From positions 34,115 through 98,114 of the forward strand of contig NZ_FOOF01000022.1 of assembly GCF_900113115.1 (NCBI RefSeq): a stretch of 64,000 nt of DNA, given 5' to 3'. Position numbers and translations under genes: made by a program. This DNA comes from Duganella sp. CF458. Lineage in GTDB: Bacteria > Pseudomonadota > Gammaproteobacteria > Burkholderiales > Burkholderiaceae_D. Every line of letters begins with the position of its first letter. Within the stretch, counting starts at the first letter, position 1. Positions 1 through 8,018 of this stretch are shown here, piece after piece. The notes under the pieces were generated by a model. It saw only the letters and a program-made list of their open reading frames with translations, had not been told where the DNA came from and made no database searches.

Positions 1-1
1 C

Positions 2-235
2 AAACTCCAGAACATCAACGACCGCAACGAAGCGGACAAGGTGCGCGACGTCTTCGAGCAGAGCGCCATGATCGGCGCCTTCATGGCCCTGGCCTACAAA
101 TCGCACCAGCAGCAAGCGCAGCCTGCGGCCGTCTATGAAAACATGCGCAACGCCGCACGCGAAAACCTGCAACTGGTGCTGAAGGGCGATCCGGCCAACC
201 TTTTCATCGACAAAAACGGCATGAGGTTCCAATGA
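2..235 (+). CDS. C-terminal part of unknown protein, open at left edge
   Basis: The reading frame is open from the first bases, so the start lies upstream of the window; an internal GTG at 41 is only a codon within it. The visible 77 residues closely resemble the C-terminus of the protein at 612-1301: both carry the pattern SAM(I/V)GAFMALAYKS followed by QQ(Q/K)AQP and (S/A)ARENL(Q/K)LVL. The two genes are therefore paralogues separated by one small gene. The stop overlaps the next ATG (ATGA), which suggests translational coupling in an operon. I do not recognise a function. No membrane segment is visible in the part present. Confidence 0.7.
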   Translation, partial: KLQNINDRNEADKVRDVFEQSAMIGAFMALAYKSHQQQAQPAAVYENMRNAARENLQLVLKGDPANLFIDKNGMRFQ

Positions 236-615
236 CGATCTTTATCAAGAAGTTGTGCAATGCCTTCATCACGGATGCCGTCGTCAATCGCCGCCTCGGC
301 GGGGCTGCCGGGCGCAATGTGGAAGCCATCGGCGCCGTCATTGGCGGATTGTGGGTGGGCGGTATCGTCGCCGTGTCGGCGGACGCCCTGGACTGGGTGC
401 CGAACATCATGAACAAGGCGGTGCACGACGATCTGCAGCCGGTGCATATTCCCTTGCGCGAGGTGCGGGCGGTGCGGCGCGAGTTCGGCATCCTGACCGG
501 CATCGTAGTGGTCGAACTCGAGGAGGGCGGCGAGTTCCGCTTCCGCTGCTTCAATGCGCGCAGCGTGGCGGAGAACATGTCCGACCTGCTGCCTAGCCAG
601 ATGATGAGCGCATGA
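232..615 (+). CDS. hypothetical protein, 127 aa
   Basis: The ATG overlaps the stop of the upstream gene and its own stop overlaps the next start (ATGA at 612), so it sits in a three-gene overlapping cluster between two paralogous genes. A glycine-rich hydrophobic stretch at about residues 30-50 (AIGAVIGGLWVGGIVAV) could be membrane-associated. The C-terminal half is a run of alternating hydrophobic strands (GILTGIVVVELEEGGEFRF) followed by a helix, loosely like a PH/GRAM-type fold. No catalytic motif is visible. The function is unknown. Confidence 0.65.
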   Translation: MTIFIKKLCNAFITDAVVNRRLGGAAGRNVEAIGAVIGGLWVGGIVAVSADALDWVPNIMNKAVHDDLQPVHIPLREVRAVRREFGILTGIVVVELEEGGEFRFRCFNARSVAENMSDLLPSQMMSA

Positions 616-1301
616 GGCGCCTGCGGCAGGCCGTGCTGTGCGCAGCGTTGCTTACGGCATCGGTGGCCCGAGCACAAGGTTATGTAGGCCTGGGACTTGA
701 TTATTCGATGACGACGGCGCCGATGATCAACTTCGCCAATATGGCGGTGATGAACAACAATGCGATGAATACCGGCGCCCGCTCGCGCAGCAAGCCTGCG
801 CGCCTGGATGCACCGCCGGCGGTGCAGCGCAATGCGCAGGAACTGGCCAGGGTATTTCCAGCATCGAGCCAGGCTGCGATGACCCAGGCTTTTCAGCATA
901 GCATGGATATCTACCAGCAGATCGCCGCCAAAATGGGCTGGCAGCGCGACGACCTGGATGGTGCGATGGCGGCCTTCATCGTCGGCAATTACATGGTATT
1001 CGCCAATCGCGATGTGCCGGACGAGGAGTTCGCGGCAGTGGCCGAGCAGTTGCGCGAGGGCGGCGGCACGCGCCGGCTGGCCGAGAAACAAAGCGCAGGA
1101 ACGATCCGCAACCTGTACGAGAAAAGTGCGATGGTGGGCGCCTTCATGGCGCTGGCGTACAAGTCGCAGCAGCAAAAGGCACAGCCGGAGCAGGTGGCGG
1201 CCAACCTGCGCAACAGCGCACGCGAGAACCTGAAGCTGGTCTTGGGGACCGATCCCGAGCACCTGCAGATCGATGAGCGAGGTGTTATGCTTGTCAAATG
1301 A
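612..1301 (+). CDS. secreted protein of unknown function, paralogue of the gene at the left edge
   Basis: This 229-residue protein begins with a clear Sec signal peptide (basic MRRLRQ, then a hydrophobic core ending ASVARAQG), so it is probably periplasmic or exported. The mature part is mostly helical. The last 65 residues repeat the sequence seen in the truncated gene at the left edge (SAMVGAFMALAYKS, then SARENLKLVL). Start and stop overlap both neighbours by four bases. It may belong to a DUF-only family found in Oxalobacteraceae, but I cannot name it with confidence. The signal peptide is direct sequence evidence; the export inference follows from it. Confidence 0.7.
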   Translation: MRRLRQAVLCAALLTASVARAQGYVGLGLDYSMTTAPMINFANMAVMNNNAMNTGARSRSKPARLDAPPAVQRNAQELARVFPASSQAAMTQAFQHSMDIYQQIAAKMGWQRDDLDGAMAAFIVGNYMVFANRDVPDEEFAAVAEQLREGGGTRRLAEKQSAGTIRNLYEKSAMVGAFMALAYKSQQQKAQPEQVAANLRNSARENLKLVLGTDPEHLQIDERGVMLVK

Positions 1302-1660
1302 CCACTCTTAACGGTTCCTGCCACTGCGGCGCCATCACGATCGAGGTGCCGGCTGCACCGGCCTATCTGATCGACTGCAACTGCTCGATCTGCCGCCGCA
1401 CGCGGGCGCTGTGGGCCCTCTACCCTGAAGACGCTGTGCGCATCGAGGGCGATCCCGCAGGTACCGAGGATTATGTCTGGGGCGATAAATCGCTGCGCAC
1501 GGTGCGCTGCCGCTCTTGCGGCTGCGTCACGCACTGGAAGTCGCTGCAACCCAATGGCGACGGCCGCATGGGTGTCAATATGGCCAACTTCGCGCCGCAA
1601 GCGGTGACCCCGCTGGAGCGGCGCAAGTTCGATGGCGCCGATACCTGGACCTATCTATGA
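1298..1660 (+). CDS. GFA/CENP-V-fold zinc protein
   Basis: This 120-residue protein has the cysteine pattern of the glutathione-dependent formaldehyde-activating (GFA) fold: CHC near residue 8, then CNCSIC at 27-32, then CRSCGC at 71-76. In the family these residues bind structural and catalytic zinc. Family members include the S-hydroxymethylglutathione synthase Gfa, but most bacterial copies have no assigned substrate, so only the fold is claimed. The length fits a single-domain member. Its ATG overlaps the upstream stop and its stop overlaps the next ATG at 1657. Confidence 0.85.
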   Translation: MTTLNGSCHCGAITIEVPAAPAYLIDCNCSICRRTRALWALYPEDAVRIEGDPAGTEDYVWGDKSLRTVRCRSCGCVTHWKSLQPNGDGRMGVNMANFAPQAVTPLERRKFDGADTWTYL

Positions 1661-2127
1661 TCGCCGACCTGCCGCAAGACGCCTTGTTGCAGCGTTACCG
1701 TGAGCAGGGCGCATACACCGATTGCTTCGCCATCGACGTGCCGCGCCAGGTGGCGCATGCAGCCTTTGTCGAGGCGTTCTATACCACCGCGGTATTCAAG
1801 CTCGAGCGCCTGTTGCTGGCGCTGTTCGTTGCGCGTCCTTCGCGCGACGCGGAGGCGCGCGAGCTGGCGCATGGCCAGCGCCAGCAGTTTGCGGCGTGGT
1901 CGGTGGAAGAGCGGGCACCCGGCCAATTGCTGATGTGCGATTTCGCCGGTAGTACGCGCTCCTGGCTGATGGTGTCGCCGGCAGGGCAGGGTACGCGCTT
2001 GTACTTTGGTTCGGCCGTGGTGCGCTCGCGCCAGGGCGGCGTGTTCCGCGCGTTGCTTGGCTTCCATCAGCTCTATTCGCGCATCCTGTTGCGCGCCGCG
2101 GTGTCCCGCGCACTCAAGGCTGGCTGA
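1657..2127 (+). CDS. hypothetical protein, 156 aa
   Basis: The start at 1657 overlaps the GFA-gene stop and matches the coupling seen in this cluster; the longer frame beginning at 1516 is only read-through of the GFA gene in another phase. The product is soluble-looking, with alternating strands and helices (for example LMCDFAGSTRSWLMV). This is compatible with a small beta-barrel or SRPBCC/DUF2867-like fold, but I cannot assign a family. It lies six bases before the TPR/HTH regulator gene, so the two may be co-transcribed. Confidence 0.6.
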   Translation: MIADLPQDALLQRYREQGAYTDCFAIDVPRQVAHAAFVEAFYTTAVFKLERLLLALFVARPSRDAEARELAHGQRQQFAAWSVEERAPGQLLMCDFAGSTRSWLMVSPAGQGTRLYFGSAVVRSRQGGVFRALLGFHQLYSRILLRAAVSRALKAG

Positions 2128-2133
2128 GTCTCG

Positions 2134-3345
2134 ATGGATTCCCTGATCACCGCGTCGGCCCGTTCGCTTGCCAGCGGCGATGTGCTGGGAGCCCTGAAGC
2201 ATGTGGCCCTGCGCGACGATCCGCCGGCACTGGCCCTGCGCGGCATTGCCATGGCGCGCTTGGGCGACTACCCCAAGGCGCGAGACCTGCTGCGCCGCGC
2301 CGGCCGTGGCTTCGGCGCGCACGAAGAACTGGCGCGCGCCCGTTGTGTGGTGGCCGAAGCCGAAGTGGCGCTGGCCATGCGCGATTTCGCCGGCCCGCCG
2401 CGCGTGCTGGCAAGCGCGCTGGCGGTGCTGGAACGGCATGGCGATTACGGCAATGCGTTGCAGGCGCGCCTGATCGCGGCCCGGAGAGCTCTCCTGTTGG
2501 GCTGCCTCGAAGCTGCCGCGGCGGAATTGTCGCGACTCGATATACGTGCCCTGACACCGGCGTTGGCGGCGGTGGCGCAGTTGGCAGCAGCCGAATTGGC
2601 AATGCGTTCGTTGCGCCCTGCAGCGGCCCGGGCGGCACTCGCGCATGCAGGTGCGGCGGCCGCGCGTTCGGGCGTGCCGGAACTGATGACCGAAGTGATG
2701 GACGCCAACGCCGCGTTGCAGCGCCCCGCCGCGCGACGGCATGGCGGCGGCGACATGTCGCTCGATGAGGTGGTGTTGCTGCTGGCTTCCGACACGCTGG
2801 TGCTGGATGCCTGTCGACGCGGCCTGGGCGGCGGCGCCACTTGGCGCCCGTTGGCGCGCAGGCCGGTATTGTTCGCGCTGGCCCGCAGCCTGGCCGAGGC
2901 CTGGCCCGGCGACGCCGAGCGTGACCTGCTGATCGAGCACGCCTTCAACACCCGTCGCCCCGACCAGACCCACCGCGCCCGGCTGCGGGTCGAGATCGGC
3001 CGCCTGCGCGCGTTGCTGAAAGGACTGGCCGGTGTCGAAGCCACGCCGCTCGGCTTTGCGATCCGGCCGCTGGCTGGCCGCGCGGTGGCCGTGCTGGAGC
3101 CGCCCATCGATGGCGCGCAGGCATCGCTGCTGGCGTTGTTGTCCGACGGCGCTGCCTGGTCGACTTCCGCGCTGGCGCTGGCGCTCGATGCCAGCCAGCG
3201 CACTGTCCAGCGCGCGCTGGCTGATCTCGAAGCGGCCGGGCAGGTGCGCTCGATCGGCAATGCCCGCACGCGGCGCTGGCTGGCGCCGCCGCTGGCCGGA
3301 TTCACGACAATCTTGTTACTCCCTGCGTCACTGCCGTTGGAATAA
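2134..3345 (+). CDS. TPR-like/helix-turn-helix transcriptional regulator
   Basis: This 403-residue protein has an alanine-rich helical N-terminal half that resembles degenerate tetratricopeptide repeats (ALALRGIAMARLGDYPKARD and similar pairs). A possible winged-helix segment follows in the middle, with Arg-rich helices near residues 270-300. A clearer C-terminal helix-turn-helix lies at about residues 340-385, where SQRTVQRALADLEAAGQV is typical of a DeoR/MarR-like recognition helix. No signal peptide is present, so it is cytoplasmic. The next genes, on the same strand about 50 bp downstream, encode a propeller-like protein and a DUF899 protein; a role in controlling them is likely by proximity but not shown. 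Confidence 0.65.
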   Translation: MDSLITASARSLASGDVLGALKHVALRDDPPALALRGIAMARLGDYPKARDLLRRAGRGFGAHEELARARCVVAEAEVALAMRDFAGPPRVLASALAVLERHGDYGNALQARLIAARRALLLGCLEAAAAELSRLDIRALTPALAAVAQLAAAELAMRSLRPAAARAALAHAGAAAARSGVPELMTEVMDANAALQRPAARRHGGGDMSLDEVVLLLASDTLVLDACRRGLGGGATWRPLARRPVLFALARSLAEAWPGDAERDLLIEHAFNTRRPDQTHRARLRVEIGRLRALLKGLAGVEATPLGFAIRPLAGRAVAVLEPPIDGAQASLLALLSDGAAWSTSALALALDASQRTVQRALADLEAAGQVRSIGNARTRRWLAPPLAGFTTILLLPASLPLE

Positions 3346-3393
3346 AGTTCACTTGCGGCGCAGATCAAGGCGCGCCTCATAAGGAGCAATGCA

Positions 3394-4047
3394 ATGACCC
3401 GAAATTCACACAAGGTGCGCAAGGCTGAAATCCTGCGCGAATACGGCCCGTTCGACGGCGTTAGCAAAGTCGGCGGCGTTACTTACGACGGCCATCTGGT
3501 GTGGGCTGCCACCGGCGCCCGCCTGGTCGGCTTTGATCCGGAAAACGGCAAGCCGGCACGCACGCTGGAACTGGCTGCCGACGCCGGCACGGCGTTCGAT
3601 GGCAAGTTCCTGTACCAAATCGCCGCGGAACGGATCAACAAGATCGACCCGGCCAGCGGCACAGTGGTGTCGTCGATCCCCGCGCCCGGCAAGGGCGGCG
3701 ACTCGGGCCTGGCCTGGGCGGAAGGCAGCTTGTGGGTAGGGCAGTACCGCGATCGCAAGATCCACCAGATCAATCCCGAGACGGGCGCCGTATTGCGCAC
3801 CATCGAGTCGAACCGCTTCGTCACCGGCGTGACCTGGGTGGATGGCGAGCTGTGGCATGGCACCTGGGAGGGCGACCAAAGCGATATCCGCCACGTCGAT
3901 CCGCACAGCGGCGCTGTGCTGGAACTGCTGGAAATGCCGCCCGGCGTGTTCGTCAGCGGTCTGGAATCCGATGGCGCAGGCTTGTTCTATGCCGGCGGCG
4001 AAAACAGCGGCAAGGTGCGCGCAGTGCGCCGCCCGCAAGGAGAATGA
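3394..4047 (+). CDS. beta-propeller protein resembling glutaminyl-peptide cyclotransferase/YncE
   Basis: The 217 residues form repeated propeller blades: LVGFDPENGKPARTLEL, INKIDPASGTVVSSI, IHQINPETGAVLRTI and IRHVDPHSGAVLEL. The pattern 'ID/NPxxGxVL' recurs roughly every 45 residues. Blades of this kind occur in glutamine cyclotransferase-like and YncE-like proteins. There is no signal peptide, so it is probably cytoplasmic, unlike secreted cyclotransferases. A good ribosome-binding site (AAGGAG, about 3381) precedes the ATG. Its stop overlaps an upstream in-frame ATG of the DUF899 gene. The substrate is unknown. Confidence 0.7.
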   Translation: MTRNSHKVRKAEILREYGPFDGVSKVGGVTYDGHLVWAATGARLVGFDPENGKPARTLELAADAGTAFDGKFLYQIAAERINKIDPASGTVVSSIPAPGKGGDSGLAWAEGSLWVGQYRDRKIHQINPETGAVLRTIESNRFVTGVTWVDGELWHGTWEGDQSDIRHVDPHSGAVLELLEMPPGVFVSGLESDGAGLFYAGGENSGKVRAVRRPQGE

Positions 4048-4049
4048 AC

Positions 4050-4784
4050 ATGCATACGGTCGTCAATCAAGAGCAATGGGTGGCGCAGCGCAAGCAATTG
4101 CTGGTGCGCGAGAAGGAGTTGATGCGCCAGCAGGACCAGTTGGCCAGCGCCCGGCGCGCCTTGCCTTGGGTGCGCGTGGACAAGCAGTATGTGTTCGATA
4201 CGCCGCAGGGCAAGCGGTCGCTGTCCGACCTGTTCGAAGGACGCAGCCAGCTCGTGGTGCAGCACTTCATGTTCGCTCCTGGCCAGGAGCGCGGCTGCGC
4301 GCACTGTTCCTACATGGCCGACCATACGGACGGCGCGCTGGCGCACCTGGCCCAGCGCGACGTAAGCCTGGTGGTGGTGTCGCGTGCACCGCTGGCCAGC
4401 CTGGAGCGCATGCGCAAGGAGATGGGCTGGCAGTTCAAATGGGTGTCGTCGGGGGAAAGCGATTTCAATTACGACTTTCACGTCAGCTTCGCGCCGGAAG
4501 ACATGGCCGGCGGCGAGGTTTACTACAACTATGCCGGGCAAGGCTTTCCGCACGAAGACGCGCCCGGCGTCAGCGTGTTTTACAAGGATGATGCGGGGGT
4601 GGTCTACCACACCTATTCGACCTTCGGCCGCGGCGTGGAAGTGATGATGCACACCTATCGCTTCCTCGATCTCACGCCACTGGGACGCCACGAAGAGGGC
4701 TTGCCCTACACCATGGCGTGGGTCAGGCATCACGACCGTTACGCGCAGCCGGCCGCGTCGTGCTGCGGATCCGCCCACGCCTGA
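4050..4784 (+). CDS. DUF899 thioredoxin-like family protein
   Basis: This 244-residue protein matches the DUF899 family as I know it. It has an N-terminal helix rich in Gln and Arg, then HFMFAPGQERGCAHCSYMAD, where CAHC occupies the thioredoxin-like active-site position. GVSVFYKDDAGVVYHTYSTF and a C-terminal RHHDRY motif follow. The family is a presumed thiol-disulfide oxidoreductase of unknown substrate. I chose the ATG at 4050 because AAGGAG at 4037-4042 is optimally spaced; an in-frame ATG at 4044 lies too close to it. The gene follows the propeller gene directly, so both are probably in one transcript. The C-terminus ends with a CC pair (ASCCGSAHA). Confidence 0.85.
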   Translation: MHTVVNQEQWVAQRKQLLVREKELMRQQDQLASARRALPWVRVDKQYVFDTPQGKRSLSDLFEGRSQLVVQHFMFAPGQERGCAHCSYMADHTDGALAHLAQRDVSLVVVSRAPLASLERMRKEMGWQFKWVSSGESDFNYDFHVSFAPEDMAGGEVYYNYAGQGFPHEDAPGVSVFYKDDAGVVYHTYSTFGRGVEVMMHTYRFLDLTPLGRHEEGLPYTMAWVRHHDRYAQPAASCCGSAHA

Positions 4785-4796
4785 TGCGGGGACGCC

Positions 4797-5201
4797 ATGT
4801 CGAGCTTGCGGCCCTGGCGGGCCGTGGCGGCGATCGCCTGCGGCCACCTGGCGTCGATGGCGGTGGTGGCGGCGGCGCTGGCCTTCAGGCTGCCGCTGGA
4901 CCGTGCCGCGCTGCAGTGGGGCGCAGGCGTGCTGCTGGTCGCTGCGCTGGCCTGCCGCTTCAGTAAGGGCCACGCGCTGGCCGGGCAGGCCGGCATGGCG
5001 CTGTGGACTTTCATCACGTCGACCACGCACGGCGCCGGCTTCGTGCTGATGCCGGCCTTGATTACGATCTGCGGCTCCGGCGCCACGGGGCTGCTGTCGC
5101 AGGCCGTGGCCGCGCTGGGCCTGCACCTGGTGGCGATGCTTGCCGCGAACGGCGCGGTTATTTACCTTGCCGCCCGCTTGGTGCAGTGGTTCAAGGCTTG
5201 A
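4797..5201 (+). CDS. small integral membrane protein of unknown function
   Basis: This 134-residue protein has about four hydrophobic segments (around AVAAIACGHLASMAVVAAAL, WGAGVLLVAALAC, AGFVLMPALITICGS and AVAALGLHLVAMLAANGAVI), so it is almost certainly in the inner membrane. It lies 12 bp after the DUF899 gene and probably ends the transcript. Its 3' end overlaps the convergent quinone oxidoreductase gene by 11 bp. It has no recognisable transport or catalytic motif. Confidence 0.7.
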   Translation: MSSLRPWRAVAAIACGHLASMAVVAAALAFRLPLDRAALQWGAGVLLVAALACRFSKGHALAGQAGMALWTFITSTTHGAGFVLMPALITICGSGATGLLSQAVAALGLHLVAMLAANGAVIYLAARLVQWFKA

Positions 5202-6165
5202 TGATCACCTTGCCGGTGACCTTGCGCGCGGCCATGGCTTGCAGCGCATGCGGCGTGTCGGACAGCGTATAACGGGCCGAGATATGAGGACGGATCTTGC
5301 CTTCGGCCAGCCAGCCTAGCAGCTGCATCATGCCGGCCAGGTTGGCTTTCGGCTCGCGCTTGACGAATTCGCCCCAGAACACGCCCATCAACGAGGCGCC
5401 TTTGAGCAGCGTGAGGTTCAGGGGCAGCTTCGGGATTTCGCCGTTGGCGAAACCCACCACCAGGTAGCGCCCGCGCCAGCCGATCGAGCGGAAGGCCGGT
5501 TCGGCGTATTCGCCGCCGACCGGGTCATAGATCACGTCCGGCCCCTTGCCGTCGGTGGCGGCCTTGATTGCTTCGCGCAGGTCGGTGCTGGCATAGTTGA
5601 CCAGGACGTCGGCGCCATGCTCCTTGCAGACGGCCAGCTTTTCTTCGCTGGAGGCGGCGGCAATCACGCGCGCGCCGAGCGCCTTGCCGATTTCGATCGC
5701 GGCCAGGCCGACGCCGCCGGCGGCGCCCAGCACCAGCATGGTCTCGCCGGCTTTCAACTGGGCGCGATCCGCCACCGCATGGTGCGAGGTTCCATAGGTC
5801 AGGCTAATCGCGGCGGCGGTATCGAAGTCCATCCCCGGCGGCATCGGCATCAGCGAAGCGGCCGGCACCAGCAGTTGTTCGGCAAAGCCGCCGTGCGCGG
5901 AGAAGGCAATCGCCTTGTCGCCCGGCTTGAAGCCCTGCACCCCTTCGCCCACCGACAGCACCACGCCCGAGACTTCATTGCCCGGCGTGAAGGGCAGGGA
6001 GGGCTTGTACTGGTACTTGCCCTGGATGATCAGCACATCGGGGAAGTTGACGGCGGCGGCCTTTACCTGCAGCACCACCTGGCCCGGGCCGGGCTGCGGG
6101 TCGGGTACTTCTTCCAGCACCAGCGTGTCGGGCAAGCCCCATTCCTTGCAAACGATAGCCTTCAT
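5191..6165 (-). CDS. NADPH:quinone oxidoreductase, zinc-free MDR family
   Basis: This 324-residue medium-chain reductase has an N-terminal GroES-like domain (GPGQVVLQVKAAAVNFPDVL, PGNEVSGVV). Its Rossmann domain has the nucleotide-binding sequence VLGAAGGVGLAAIEIGKALG near residue 150. The Cys and His ligands of zinc alcohol dehydrogenases are absent, which places it in the quinone oxidoreductase (QOR/Qor-like) branch that reduces quinones or enones with NADPH. The frame extends far upstream, but the ATG at 6165 starts the family's conserved MKAIVCKEWG and is preceded by a GGGAG ribosome site. It diverges from the TIR gene; the palindrome ACGATCGT at about 6190 lies between them. Confidence 0.88.
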   Translation of the reverse strand: MKAIVCKEWGLPDTLVLEEVPDPQPGPGQVVLQVKAAAVNFPDVLIIQGKYQYKPSLPFTPGNEVSGVVLSVGEGVQGFKPGDKAIAFSAHGGFAEQLLVPAASLMPMPPGMDFDTAAAISLTYGTSHHAVADRAQLKAGETMLVLGAAGGVGLAAIEIGKALGARVIAAASSEEKLAVCKEHGADVLVNYASTDLREAIKAATDGKGPDVIYDPVGGEYAEPAFRSIGWRGRYLVVGFANGEIPKLPLNLTLLKGASLMGVFWGEFVKREPKANLAGMMQLLGWLAEGKIRPHISARYTLSDTPHALQAMAARKVTGKVIIKP

Positions 6166-6285
6166 TTGGTCTCCCTGATTTTTTTCTGGAACGATCGTGC
6201 GATTATGCCCGAGAACATTTTGCGCGGGCACAAAGTTTACCGTGCGGGAGGGGGATACATTGGCTTGGCAGGGGAGGCGATTGCC

Positions 6286-6891
6286 ATGAGTATCCGGTAC
6301 GGCTGCTTTTTCAGTTACGCGCATGGCCAGCACGCATATATGAGCCACTTCAAGGACGACCTGGTCGATGCCCTGAAGTGCTATCTGGAGCCCCATTTCG
6401 ACAACGAGACCGAACTTTTTGTCGATAGCGAGCAACTGGGTGGCGGCGACGATATCGACCACCGCCTGGCCCTGGCGATGTGCCAGAGCGCGACGATGAT
6501 CGTGATCTACACGCCCAAGTACGAGGCCCACCCATACACCCGGCGCGAGTTCGCCGCCATGCAGATGATCGAGGCCGAGCGCAGCGGCTGGTACGAGCTT
6601 CCCAGCCACCTGATCATCCCTGTGATCATGACCCGCCATCCTCTGAACCTGCCGCGCCAGATCAGCGAGCCTGGCATGTATGTCGATTTTTCGCGCTACA
6701 CGCTGGCAACCGGGGACTTGAAGACCAACCCCGATTTCCTGCCCGACATCCGGCGCATCGTCGATCGCATCACGATGCACTACCACTGCCTGAAGGCGAG
6801 CATCCCGCCCGAGCACGATTGCAGGCAGTTCGCGCTGCCGCCGGTGCCGCCGGAATGGCGCCCGCCGGCAGCACCGCACTTCCCACGCTGA
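6286..6891 (+). CDS. TIR-domain protein, probable NADase-type effector
   Basis: The 201 residues start with a typical bacterial TIR beta-A strand (RYGCFFSYAHG). The next parts match TIR strand and loop positions: ELFVDSEQLGGGDDI for the beta-B/BB loop, ATMIVIYTPKYEAHPYTRRE for beta-C and alpha-C. Glu88 in TRREF occupies the position of the catalytic glutamate of TIR NAD-cleaving enzymes. I chose ATG 6286, preceded by AGGGGAGG; the longer frame upstream overlaps the divergent promoter. The C-terminal 40 residues are Pro-rich and probably a linker. It is followed 20 bp later by a KGGVGR-type ATPase, a pairing that suggests a signalling or defence module. NADase activity is inferred. Confidence 0.8.
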   Translation: MSIRYGCFFSYAHGQHAYMSHFKDDLVDALKCYLEPHFDNETELFVDSEQLGGGDDIDHRLALAMCQSATMIVIYTPKYEAHPYTRREFAAMQMIEAERSGWYELPSHLIIPVIMTRHPLNLPRQISEPGMYVDFSRYTLATGDLKTNPDFLPDIRRIVDRITMHYHCLKASIPPEHDCRQFALPPVPPEWRPPAAPHFPR

Positions 6892-6911
6892 GTATCCACC
6901 GAAAGAGCGCC

Positions 6912-7964
6912 ATGGAACACCTACGCCTGCACCTGCCGGAGCTGCCCTCAGCCGGCGAAGTCACCACCTTCTATTCCTATAAAGGCGGCGTAGGCCGCAC
7001 CATGGCACTGGCCAACCTTGGGCACATACTGGCATGCCGCCGCACGGCGCCGGTGCTGCTGATCGACTGGGACCTGGAGGCCCCGGGCCTGCATTACTAT
7101 TTTCCCGGCGCGGCGCAGGCCCCGGGCGTGCTGGACCTGTTCGAGGAATGCCGCGAGCAGCTGCTGGAACGCGCCGGCCGCTACGCCAGCGATCAGGCGC
7201 TGGCCGACGCGGTGCTCAGCGCGGTCCGCTGGGAACAGTACCTGGTCAGGGCATGCGATGACCGGCCACTCTGGCTGCTGCGCGCTGGGCGGTGCGATGG
7301 CAGCCATGCGGAACGCGCGGCAATGCTGGACTGGCAAGGCTTGTTCGACGCTTGCCCCGCGCTGTTCCGCTCCTTTGCCGCGCGCCTGGCGCGTTATTTC
7401 GGCGATGTGCTGGTCGATGCGCGCAGCGGGCGCGGCGATTGTGCCGCCATCTGCACCACGCTGCTGCCGACCCGGCTGGTGCTGGTGTTTGCGCCGAACC
7501 GGCAGAACTTCGACGGCTTGCAGGACCTGGTGGCGCGCGCCACCGCTTACCGCAGCTGCCATGAAGACGAACAGCGCCAGTTGCTGGTGTACCCGCTGCC
7601 GTCGCGCATCGATGCCGCGGATGCGGGACAATGCACGTTCTGGCGGCGCGGTGCCGACGGGGAGGGCGGCTACCAGGCGCTGTTCGAGGACATGTTGGGC
7701 CAGGCCTACGGCTTGCCCTGGCTGTCGCTGGAAGACTACTTCGATGCGGTGCAATTGCCGCACTGCGCCGGCCTGGCCAGTGGCGAGCCGCTGCCGGCAC
7801 TGGCCCTGCAGCAAGGCTACTATGCATTTATGCAATGGTTTGGCGCTGGACTCTGTCCCTGGCAACGCTTGCCTGCGGCCGGGCCGGTGACGCTGAACCA
7901 CCACCACAGCCTGCCCCTGGCGCAGGACCGCGCCGGATACTGGCCGCTACCCGCTGTCATGTAA
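6912..7964 (+). CDS. KGGVGR-motif ParA/MinD-like ATPase
   Basis: This 350-residue P-loop protein has the deviant Walker A YKGGVGRTMALANLG at residues 23-37, where Arg replaces the usual Lys/Ser context of ParA (KGGxGKT). Walker A' follows as LLIDWDLEAPGL at about 49-60, and a Walker B-like strand VLVDARSG lies near residue 173. This is the 'KGGVGR variant' branch of the SIMIBI ATPases, often found beside TIR, TPR or peptidase effectors in conflict-type gene clusters. I chose ATG 6912; the longer frame from 6480 overlaps the TIR gene. The C-terminal 100 residues are less conserved. It ends about 50 bp before surE. Its role as sensor or switch for the TIR protein is inference. Confidence 0.82.
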   Translation: MEHLRLHLPELPSAGEVTTFYSYKGGVGRTMALANLGHILACRRTAPVLLIDWDLEAPGLHYYFPGAAQAPGVLDLFEECREQLLERAGRYASDQALADAVLSAVRWEQYLVRACDDRPLWLLRAGRCDGSHAERAAMLDWQGLFDACPALFRSFAARLARYFGDVLVDARSGRGDCAAICTTLLPTRLVLVFAPNRQNFDGLQDLVARATAYRSCHEDEQRQLLVYPLPSRIDAADAGQCTFWRRGADGEGGYQALFEDMLGQAYGLPWLSLEDYFDAVQLPHCAGLASGEPLPALALQQGYYAFMQWFGAGLCPWQRLPAAGPVTLNHHHSLPLAQDRAGYWPLPAVM

Positions 7965-8018
7965 ATTTGTGGTGGCCGGCTGGCTGCGCCCGTCGTTGCT
8001 TCAGGTAAAATTCCCTGT

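Noticed and set aside
6203..6286. Earlier start for the TIR gene
   Set aside because: The frame is open upstream, but the extra residues match no TIR feature and the ribosome site supports 6286.
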